Shown: piece after piece, positions 1 to 7,164 of the stretch
Numbering within the stretch: position 1 is the stretch's first letter
Layout of the letters: every line of letters starts with the position of its first letter
Notes under the pieces: model-generated
Databases searched by the model: none
The model's input: only the letters and a program-made list of their open reading frames with translations
Told to the model about the DNA's origin: nothing
Made by a program: the position numbers and the translations under genes
Source: an uncultured Mycoplasma sp.
GTDB lineage: Bacteria; Bacillota_I; Bacilli_A; Mycoplasmatales; Metamycoplasmataceae
Assembly (NCBI GenBank): GCA_949284615.1
Contig: CASDWL010000082.1
Location: 1 to 9,125 of the forward strand
Reading direction: 5' to 3'
DNA length: 9,125 nt

Positions 1-410
1 TAAAAATTAACCAAGAAAATTTCTATTCATTATTTGATTTTTACCCTAATCAAATAATTGACTATAAAAGTATTGCCGGAGATAATTCAGATAATTTACC
101 AGGAATTACAGGTATTGGTCCCAAACAAACTATTAATCTTCTAAATAAATATAAAACAATAGAAAACATTTATCAAAATATTAATGAATTAACCCCTAAA
201 CAAAAAGAGTTGTTTAAAAAAAATCAAAATCAAGCATTGTTATGTAAAAAATTAGCTACTTTAAACAATAATGTTAATATTCGAATTAATTTAGAAAATA
301 TGAATATTAAAATAAATAATTTACAAAATGAAGAAGTTTATAATGTATTAAATGAGTATCATTTGAAAAGAATTCTAAATATCATTATGAATTTAAATAA
401 AACTTTATAA
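1..410 (+). CDS. 5'-3' exonuclease, C-terminal part (5' end outside window)
   Basis: This is the last 135 codons of a flap/5'-3' exonuclease of the type that forms the N-terminal domain of DNA polymerase I; it would remove RNA primers and flaps during replication and repair. The frame is open from base 3 to the TAA at 408-410. Seen directly: the segment IAGDNSDNLPGITGIGPKQT (about bases 72-131), which is the acidic-plus-helix-3-turn-helix signature of this family (the GDxSDNxPG...GxGxKTA pattern), followed by a helical tail of about 90 residues. The protein stops soon after the exonuclease fold and has no polymerase domain, so it looks like the free-standing exonuclease common in mycoplasmas rather than full PolA. 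The nuclease core with most metal-binding Asp residues lies upstream of the window. DUF402 follows after 11 bases on the same strand. No in-frame TGA occurs in this part. Family assignment is firm; whether a separate polymerase gene exists elsewhere cannot be seen. Confidence 0.88.
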   Translation, partial: KINQENFYSLFDFYPNQIIDYKSIAGDNSDNLPGITGIGPKQTINLLNKYKTIENIYQNINELTPKQKELFKKNQNQALLCKKLATLNNNVNIRINLENMNIKINNLQNEEVYNVLNEYHLKRILNIIMNLNKTL

Positions 411-411
411 T
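406..411 (+). promoter_or_regulatory. Candidate -10 box (TATAAT) ahead of the DUF402 gene
   Basis: A perfect TATAAT overlaps the stop codon of the exonuclease gene and ends 10 bases before the DUF402 ATG, so transcription would begin only about 3-5 bases before the start codon. No -35 element is visible at 16-18 bases upstream and there is no Shine-Dalgarno between the box and the ATG. In DNA this AT-rich a chance TATAAT is common. It is supported mainly by the same 10-base spacing at the cardiolipin synthase gene. Confidence 0.35.
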
Positions 412-421
412 TTAATAAATT

Positions 422-985
422 ATGACAGAAAATAATCTAAAGCAAACTTTTGTTGATATTCAAGCCTTCAAATATAATGGAGAGCTTTATCGTCAATGAA
501 ATGGAGTTAAAGTTATAAGTGATGATAATAATTATGTATGTTGTTTATTATATAAAACCAAAGTGGTAGAAAATGAAGATCAAAAATGAATTATAAAAGA
601 ACCAACACTTTGATTTTTTTCTAAAAAATATTTTTTTAATCTAACAATATTATGAAGAAAAACAGGTCTTCATTATTACATAAATTTAGCAAGTCCTTTT
701 TATTATGAAGATCAAACTATAAAATATATTGATTTTGATTTTGATGTAAAAATCTATCCAGGAAAACCTTTTCAAATTGTAGATCATTATGATTTTGAAA
801 AAAATAAAATAAAATGATATAACTCAGATATTATTAATGTAATTTATCAAAATCTAATTCAGATTGCAAAAAAATATCAAAAAAAAGAAGATATTTTTGA
901 TGAATATTACATATATCAAATTTTTGATTCTTTAATTATGCTTAAAGAAATTAACAAAAAAAATTTTAATCATACTGACGATTAA
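422..985 (+). CDS. DUF402 family protein, probable nucleoside tri/diphosphatase
   Basis: A 187-residue protein matching the DUF402 family (Bacillus YgaC / staphylococcal Ntdp type), whose characterised members hydrolyse nucleoside tri- and diphosphates with divalent metals in the cytoplasm. Seen: a beta-rich N-terminal half, then the family core HYYINLASPFYYED (about residues 84-97), the acidic metal-site run YIDFDFDVKIYP with D104, D106 and D108, and IVDHYDFEKN with D121 and D124, then a helical C-terminal tail. The length is normal for the family. Five Trp codons (residues 26, 56, 64, 78, 132) are all TGA, so the gene is unreadable under the standard code. The ATG at 422 is the first sensible start after the exonuclease stop; no Shine-Dalgarno precedes it. 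It ends 32 bases from the oppositely oriented tRNA-Arg. Assignment to the family is fairly sure; the substrate is inferred from relatives. Confidence 0.82.
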
Positions 986-1017
986 AATTTATCTATTTTA
1001 ATGGTATATAAAATATA

Positions 1018-1094
1018 TGGCGCGCCCGGAAGGACTTGAACCCTCAACCTTTTGGGCCGTAACCAAATACTCTATCCAATTGAGCTACGGGCGC
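1018..1094 (-). tRNA. tRNA-Arg (anticodon ACG, CCA encoded)
   Basis: A complete cloverleaf on the - strand. Acceptor GCGCCCG pairs perfectly with CGGGCGC; D arm GCTC/GAGT; anticodon stem TTTGG/CCAAA with loop TTACGGC giving ACG; T arm GAGGG/CCTTC with loop TTCAAGT; discriminator G and encoded CCA at 1020-1018. Position A34 would be expected to be deaminated to inosine to read CGN arginine codons. It lies 2 bases downstream of tRNA-Cys and probably shares its transcript. I see no GC-rich terminator after it. Confidence 0.97.
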
Positions 1095-1096
1095 AA

Positions 1097-1170
1097 TGGA
1101 GGCACCAACCGGATTTGAACCGGTAATCAGGGTGTTGCAGACCCATGCCTTGCCGTTTGGCTATGGTGCC
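1097..1170 (-). tRNA. tRNA-Cys (anticodon GCA, CCA encoded)
   Basis: A complete cloverleaf on the - strand. Acceptor GGCACCA/TGGTGCC; a short 3-bp D stem GCC/GGC as usual for tRNA-Cys; anticodon stem TGGGT/ACCCT (with one wobble) and loop CTGCAAC giving GCA; T arm ACCGG/CCGGT with loop TTCAAAT; discriminator U, the known cysteine identity base, at 1100; encoded CCA at 1099-1097. It is the first tRNA of a two-tRNA unit, with only 2 bases before tRNA-Arg. Confidence 0.97.
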
Positions 1171-1196
1171 ATAAAAAATGGTTTATTTAAAACTTA

Positions 1197-1205
1197 ATTA
1201 TATCA
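1197..1205 (-). promoter_or_regulatory. Extended -10 promoter of the tRNA-Cys/tRNA-Arg unit
   Basis: On the - strand the sequence TGATATAAT is a perfect extended -10 (TGnTATAAT). It lies just after the stop of the HAD phosphatase gene (1211) and 26 bases before the first base of tRNA-Cys, which predicts a 5' leader of about 20 bases for RNase P to remove. No -35 hexamer is recognisable at the normal spacing; extended -10 promoters can do without one. It implies that the tRNAs need not depend on read-through from the proS-trx-cof cluster. Confidence 0.7.
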
Positions 1206-1210
1206 AGATT

Positions 1211-2044
1211 TTATTTTTCATTGTTTACTTCAAAGAAATCTCCAGATAAAATTTTTGCAACACCTCCTCTTTTATGACCTGGACCTATGTGTGTTGCAAT
1301 ATTTAATAATTTTACAGAACCATCTTTAACAGCTATTAAAGCACCTACTTTATTTAATGTTGTTGAATCATTTTCACTATCACCAATATGGACAGTATTT
1401 TTTATATTAACCCCTAAGATATTAGATACTAATTCAGCTCCTTTACCTTTGGTTGCGCTTTTGTCTGTAATTTCGATTATTTTATCTCTGCCAGATGTTT
1501 GAACACTCGCCCCTGAAATTTCACTACTTATTTTTTCTGATAATGCTCAAACCTTTTTTGCTCTAACTAATCCTGCAATAACAATCTTATTGACAGTATT
1601 TTCCATGAACTTATATTTTTTAATTTGTTTTCATTTTTTTCTTCATAAAAATCTTAACGGTGCTCATAATCAATAATTGCTATATATTAGAAATTCTGAA
1701 TTAATTGTAAAGCCTAACTTATTTTGTCTTGTTATTTCAACAATTTTTGTAACTTGTTCTTTGTTTAACGTAATGTTTTGCAAAATATTTCCTTGATCAT
1801 CTACAACAATTGAACCATTTTGACATATTGCATATTTAATATTTAATAATTTCATTATTTTTTTTACTTTAGAACTATAAGATCTTCCAGTAGAAATAAC
1901 AAATGGTATATCTTTTTGAATTCTTTGAATTGCTTCTAGATTTTTTTTAGATATTTTTTTATTTCATTTATCAAATAATGTTCCATCTAAATCTATGAAA
2001 AAGGCTTCAACATTGAAAGTTCTTTTATTTGTTGTTACTATCAT
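1211..2044 (-). CDS. Cof-type HAD-IIB family phosphatase
   Basis: A 277-residue cytoplasmic hydrolase of the haloacid dehalogenase superfamily, Cof/IIB subfamily; relatives dephosphorylate sugar phosphates, FMN/PLP or other small metabolites. All four HAD motifs are visible: motif I FFIDLDGTLFD (nucleophile D18, acid D20), motif II ISTGRS (S51/T52), motif III lysine in TKGKGAEL (K199 or K201), and motif IV HIGDSEND (D222, D226). The Cof signature near the C terminus (GPGHKRGGVAKIL) is also present. The cap domain lies between motifs II and III and is rich in Trp and Lys around residues 125-138. Six Trp codons are all TGA. The start is the ATG at 2044: the next in-frame codon block upstream is closed by a TAA at 2056-2054. 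The gene overlaps the end of the thioredoxin gene by 20 bases. A GGAG sits 16 bases upstream, too far for a strong Shine-Dalgarno, so translation may be coupled to trx. The specific substrate cannot be told. Confidence 0.9.
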
Positions 2045-2363
2045 TAATTTTTTTTATTATCTCCACTCATGATTCAAAAGGTTGGTAACCTAAAAATGAT
2101 TCAACTATTTTATCATCTTTTACAATAACTATTGTTGGGGTTGCAGTTATTTTAAATTCTTGCGCTAATTCTTGATTTTCCAAAATATTAATTGTTGCCA
2201 CAGAACATATATCCTCATCAACTAATCTTTCTAATACAGGTGTTAACATTAAACATGGTCCACAAGTAGGACTTGTAAAATCAATCAATAAAATATCTTT
2301 GTTAGATTTAATAACTTTTTCTAACTCATTATAAGAATTTATTTCAAACATTTGTTTTTTCAT
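2025..2363 (-). CDS. trxA: Thioredoxin with atypical TCGPC active site
   Basis: A 112-residue thioredoxin-fold protein, the usual length. Seen: LLIDFTSPTCGPCLMLTPVLERL (the redox pair is C34-G-P-C37) and the cis-proline loop TATPTIVIV (P76) that faces the disulfide. The canonical active-site Trp before the first Cys is replaced by Thr33 (codon ACT, not TGA), and the position after the second Cys is Leu rather than the usual Lys/Arg. Both cysteines and the cis-Pro remain, so it should still do disulfide exchange, perhaps with altered redox potential or partners. The one Trp (residue 99) is TGA; reading it as stop would clip the last 14 residues. The start at 2363 is the first ATG after proS, 26 bases from its stop; an alternative is Met5 (2351). 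It lies between proS and the HAD gene in one probable operon. It could be a specialised thioredoxin-like protein rather than the main thioredoxin. Confidence 0.87.
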
Positions 2364-2389
2364 AATCCATCACACTCTTTAGTAATATT

Positions 2390-3826
<1,437 letters not shown>

Positions 3827-3832
3827 AAATTA

Positions 3833-3838
3833 ATTTTA
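3833..3838 (-). promoter_or_regulatory. Weak candidate -10 box (TAAAAT) for proS
   Basis: On the - strand TAAAAT ends 6 bases before the proS ATG, which would place transcription start at or next to the start codon. It matches the consensus in 5 of 6 positions and has no matching -35. The other candidate is TATTAT at 3884-3879 on the - strand, overlapping the cls -10 box, which would give a leader of roughly 40 bases. The sequence alone does not decide between them. Confidence 0.22.
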
Positions 3839-3877
3839 ACAAATAACAATGACAAAAAAATATGAAATAAAATAATT

Positions 3878-3883
3878 TATAAT
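3878..3883 (+). promoter_or_regulatory. Candidate -10 box (TATAAT) for cls
   Basis: A perfect TATAAT lies in the 67-base divergent gap and ends 10 bases before the cls ATG, predicting a leader of only about 3-5 bases. An ATGACA (3849-3854), close to the -35 consensus, is 23 bases away, too far for normal spacing. No Shine-Dalgarno precedes the ATG. The core TATAATA is also readable on the opposite strand as TATTATA and could serve proS as well. Confidence 0.45.
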
Positions 3884-3893
3884 ATTAAAACTT

Positions 3894-5378
3894 ATGAAAA
3901 AATTTAAATGATTGATTATAGATTTTTTTGTTTTATCAATTATTTTTATAGTATCAATAACTATTGTTGTTCTAGGTAAATGAGGTTGACAATGAATTGC
4001 CATATTTTTTATTATCATTTTTTTATCTAATTGTATATTTATTACTTTTTCATTAATAAATGATGATCATGGATCTGAAAAAATGTCTTGAATATTTTTT
4101 ATGATTTGCATTCCTTACATTGGAATTATTTTTTATATGTTATTTAGAATCAGAAGAAATGTTGGAATAAGTCAAGAAGAATTTGAAAAAGAATTCCAAG
4201 AATTTAAAATTGAAAATTATAATGATAAGAACATAAATGAAAGTGTTGGATCTTGACAAGAAAAATTGACAAGAAAAAATTTCCATGATACAGAATTAAA
4301 AATTTTTAAACATGGATATGAAGCATATGATGAACTTTTGAAAGATATAAAAAATGCTAAAAAATATATTCACATTGAAATGTATATTATTAAAGAATCT
4401 GAAATATATGAAAAATTAAAAAAAATCTTATTTGATAAGGTAAAAAATGGTGTAGAAGTAAAAATAATATTTGATAAATTCGGATCATGAAAAGTACCAA
4501 TTGATGAATTCAAATATTTAAAATACAAAGGGATTGAATTGTGTTTTTATAATGTTCCCATTTACCCTTATGTAAGACATACAGATAATAAAAGATTACA
4601 TCAAAAATTTTTCATTATAGATGGAAGAATTATTCATTTTGGAGGATTAAATATTACAGATGAATATTGTTCATTTTCTAAAAAATATGGTTATTGAGCA
4701 GATTCTAATTTTTCTGCAAAAGGTAAAATTATAAACGAATATGAAAGTTACTTTTTATTTGATTGATATAAAATCACAAACCAAAAATTAGATAAATCTA
4801 AATATATATATAAAGATAATAAAAATAAAAAAATTAATAGTAAAATTTTAACTTTTAGTGAAACTCCATTAAGAAAAGATAAAATTTTAGAAGAATCATT
4901 AATTTATTGAATTAATAGTTCAAACAAAGAAATTAAATTAGTAACACCTTATTTTGTTCCTACATCAAATGTTTATATTGCAATTAAAAACGCCTTAAGA
5001 AGAGGAGTGAATGTACAAATATTTATTCCTGGAAAACCAGATAAAAAATTTACTTATAAAGCAACTATTTTTTATTGCAATATGTTATGTGAATATGGTA
5101 TGAAAGTATATTCACTAAGCAATACATTTTTACATGCTAAATTTGCAATTTTTGATAATAATTATGCTTATATTGGTACTAATAATCTTGATATGAGATC
5201 TTTTTATTCTAATCAAGAAGGCATAAATTTGTTATATGGACAAGATGTTATTAATGAATTGAATTTGATAATAGATTTTTATAAGGAATTGTCTAGAAAT
5301 AGACAATACAAAAAATATAACAAAGTTAAATTTATATATGACAAATTTCTTTTTAAATTATTTGGACCTTTAATGTAA
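3894..5378 (+). CDS. cls: Cardiolipin synthase (phospholipase D family)
   Basis: A 494-residue membrane enzyme that joins two phosphatidylglycerol molecules into cardiolipin plus glycerol. Seen: three hydrophobic segments at about residues 6-28, 33-54 and 65-84, then an acidic linker and two phospholipase D domains. The first HKD motif is HQKFFIID (H236, K238, D243) with GGLNITDEY after it; the second is HAKFAIFD (H414, K416, D421) with GTNNLDMRSF after it. Both motifs are intact, so an active enzyme is expected. The C terminus KLFGPLM resembles the usual family ending. All ten Trp codons are TGA, so under the standard code only fragments would be seen. The ATG at 3894 begins the first hydrophobic segment; no Shine-Dalgarno is present. 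It is divergent from proS and convergent with dnaB, with only 10 bases between stop codons. Cls is the best call; other PLD-type phospholipid synthases are less likely given the N-terminal membrane segments. Confidence 0.95.
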
Positions 5379-5388
5379 TTTATATTAT

Positions 5389-6729
5389 TTATTCTTCATG
5401 AAATTCTTTAAACTTTCCAATAGAGGGATCAAAAGTAAAATTAATGGTTCCTATTGATCCATTTCTGTGTTTTGCAATATTTAATTCTGTTAAATGTTGA
5501 TGTTTAAATTTATTATCTTCTTCATCATCTTTACTATCTTTATTATAATAATCTTCTCGATATAAAAAAGCTATAATATCAGCATCTTGTTCTATTGATC
5601 CTGATTCTCTTAGGTCTGACATCATAGGTCTTTTAGATTCTCTTTCTTCTACCCGACGATTTAGTTGTGAAAGAGCAATAATTGGAACTTCTAATTCTCT
5701 TGCTAATTGTTTTAAAGATCTGGAAATTTTTGAAACTTCTTGTTGTCTATTACCATTATTATAAGTATCCAACGGGATTAGTTGCATATAATCAATGATT
5801 ATTAAATCCAATTCATTTTTTTCTTTTAATCTTTTTGTTTTCCAAATAATCTCATTTAATCTTATTGATCCTGAATCGTCAATGAAAAAATTTTTATCTT
5901 TTATTTGATTGTATGCATAAATAATTTGTGATTGTTCGTCTTTAGACATACGCGATGGTTCTTTAAAATGATAATTATTAACAGATGAAATTGAGGAAAT
6001 CATTCTTTGCATCAATTGCTCTGCAGGCATTTCTAAAGAAAAGAAAACAACAGATTTATTTTGCAAAATTACATTCATTGCAATATTAAGAGCAAAAGCT
6101 GTTTTACCAACTGAAGGTCTGGCCGCTAAAATAATTAAGTCCCCTTTTTGAAGTCCTGTCGTAATTTCATCTAATGTATTAAAACGAGTTTTCAATCCTT
6201 TAATAATTTTTTCACCACTCAAAACATCATCTATAACTTTTTTTGCAACATCTGATGCTAGTTGAAATTCTGAATTAATTTTTCGTCCTTCTAATTTAAA
6301 CAAATCATTTTTGATTTTTTCAATCATAAAATCAGAAGGATTACTATTTATAGTTTTCAAAGATGATTCAAGTGATTTAATTAATCTATTTTTTGTATGA
6401 TTCTCATTAATAATATCTTGATAATGATTTATTGATTGTGAATATCCAGCATTATTTAATAATTTATTTAAATACTGATTATTAATAACTTTAAGCAATG
6501 AATGTGTTGATAAATAATTATTAATAATAGTAATATCAAATTCTTTAATATTATTATCATAAAAATATTTAAACATTTTAAACATTTCTTGATTTGCTTT
6601 ATTAGAAAAAAAATCAGAATCTAAATATACAAAAATATTAGAAATATTTTCATCTATTTTATTATTTGTTAATATCAATCCTAATAATGCTTCTTCTACT
6701 TCAAGAACATTTTGTTTATTATTTTCCAT
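5389..6729 (-). CDS. dnaB: Replicative DNA helicase DnaB
   Basis: A 446-residue hexameric helicase that unwinds DNA at the replication fork and contacts primase through its N-terminal domain. Seen (numbering from the ATG): the N-terminal domain beginning VEEALLGLIL, a linker with SEFQLASDVAKKVIDD, then the RecA-like domain with KTRFNTLDEITTGLQKGDLI, Walker A ARPSVGKT (K209, T210), the SLEMP block, Walker B LIIIDYMQ (D313), the ALSQLNRRVEERESKRPMM and DLRESGSIEQDADI blocks, and KHRNG near the C terminus with the likely arginine finger. An acidic stretch (about residues 398-406, DSKDDEEDN) sits just before that last block. Length is normal. Two starts are possible: GTG at 6735 or ATG at 6729. 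I choose the ATG because AGGTGAT immediately before it fits the Shine-Dalgarno and would overlap the GTG. It overlaps rplI by 11 bases. Its single Trp is TGG. It is the last gene of gdpP-rplI-dnaB, a conserved order. Confidence 0.97.
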   Translation of the reverse strand: MENNKQNVLEVEEALLGLILTNNKIDENISNIFVYLDSDFFSNKANQEMFKMFKYFYDNNIKEFDITIINNYLSTHSLLKVINNQYLNKLLNNAGYSQSINHYQDIINENHTKNRLIKSLESSLKTINSNPSDFMIEKIKNDLFKLEGRKINSEFQLASDVAKKVIDDVLSGEKIIKGLKTRFNTLDEITTGLQKGDLIILAARPSVGKTAFALNIAMNVILQNKSVVFFSLEMPAEQLMQRMISSISSVNNYHFKEPSRMSKDEQSQIIYAYNQIKDKNFFIDDSGSIRLNEIIWKTKRLKEKNELDLIIIDYMQLIPLDTYNNGNRQQEVSKISRSLKQLARELEVPIIALSQLNRRVEERESKRPMMSDLRESGSIEQDADIIAFLYREDYYNKDSKDDEEDNKFKHQHLTELNIAKHRNGSIGTINFTFDPSIGKFKEFHEE

Positions 6730-7162
6730 AATCACCTATAACTTTAACTTTTAAAGTTGCACTAATATCTTGAAATAATTTTAAATGTACTTTAGTGATA
6801 CCTAATGAATTTATATGAGTAGAAGGAATAACATGTTTATCTAATTTAAAACCCTTGGATATCAATTCTTGATTTATTTTTTTAGAACTTATAGATCCGT
6901 GAATGACATCATTAGTAACTTTAAGTGAAAAAACTAATTCAATTTTTTCAATTTCTTCTTTTAATTTCAAAGATTCTTCTCTTAATCTTTCTATTTCTTT
7001 TTGTTGAATATCTTTTTTAACCTTTAATTCTTTACTTGTACTCTCATTAATAGGCACAGCATAACCATTTTTAATCAAGAAATTTGTTCCAAATCCATTT
7101 GAAACTTCTACTATATCATCAACTTTATATTTTCCATAACTTTTAATAATAATTACTTTCAT
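6719..7162 (-). CDS. rplI: Ribosomal protein L9 (bL9)
   Basis: A 147-residue large-subunit protein that binds 23S rRNA domain V at the base of the L1 stalk. Seen: the N-terminal rRNA-binding domain MKVIIIKSYGKYKVDDIVEVSNGFGTNFLI... (residues 1-45, with the family's G-Y/F-G-x-N-F-L-I block and the AVP motif at 35-37), a long charged helix (about 50-80, rich in E, K, L) and a C-terminal domain with VTNDVIHGSISSKKI matching the usual F-GSVTxxDI region. The usual GKGD loop after residue 10 is reduced to GKYKVDD, a modest divergence. Length is normal for bL9. It starts 2 bases after the gdpP stop and overlaps dnaB by 11 bases. It has no Trp and no in-frame TGA. Confidence 0.95.
   Translation of the reverse strand: MKVIIIKSYGKYKVDDIVEVSNGFGTNFLIKNGYAVPINESTSKELKVKKDIQQKEIERLREESLKLKEEIEKIELVFSLKVTNDVIHGSISSKKINQELISKGFKLDKHVIPSTHINSLGITKVHLKLFQDISATLKVKVIGDYGK
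6731..6737 (-). promoter_or_regulatory. Ribosome binding site of dnaB (decides the start)
   Basis: On the - strand AGGTGAT matches the 3' half of the full Shine-Dalgarno AGGAGGTGAT and leads into ATG at 6729, with 5 bases from the AGG to the ATG. It lies inside the end of rplI, so dnaB translation is probably coupled to rplI. The GTG at 6735 is part of this site and is therefore a less likely start. Confidence 0.55.
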
Positions 7163-7164
7163 AT

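Noticed and set aside
1005..1017. TATAT...ATATA inverted repeat as a terminator
   Set aside because: The stem is 5 A-T pairs with no G-C and no clear T-run; such repeats are expected by chance in this base composition.
1287..1502. Small + strand open frame of 71 codons
   Set aside because: It lies antisense inside the HAD phosphatase gene, whose motif IV is on the opposite strand; no family resemblance or start signal.
1211..2044. Apparent frameshifted or broken HAD gene (several short fragments under the standard code)
   Set aside because: All interruptions are TGA at Trp positions; reading TGA as Trp gives one 277-residue protein with all four HAD motifs. The same holds for proS, cls, DUF402 and gdpP.
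3836..4018. Small - strand open frame of 60 codons antisense to the start of cls
   Set aside because: It mirrors the hydrophobic AT-rich N-terminal segment of cls and has no ribosome binding site; treated as a shadow.
5379..5392. TAAT...ATTA inverted repeat between cls and dnaB as a bidirectional terminator
   Set aside because: Only four A-T pairs with a tiny loop; far too weak to call.
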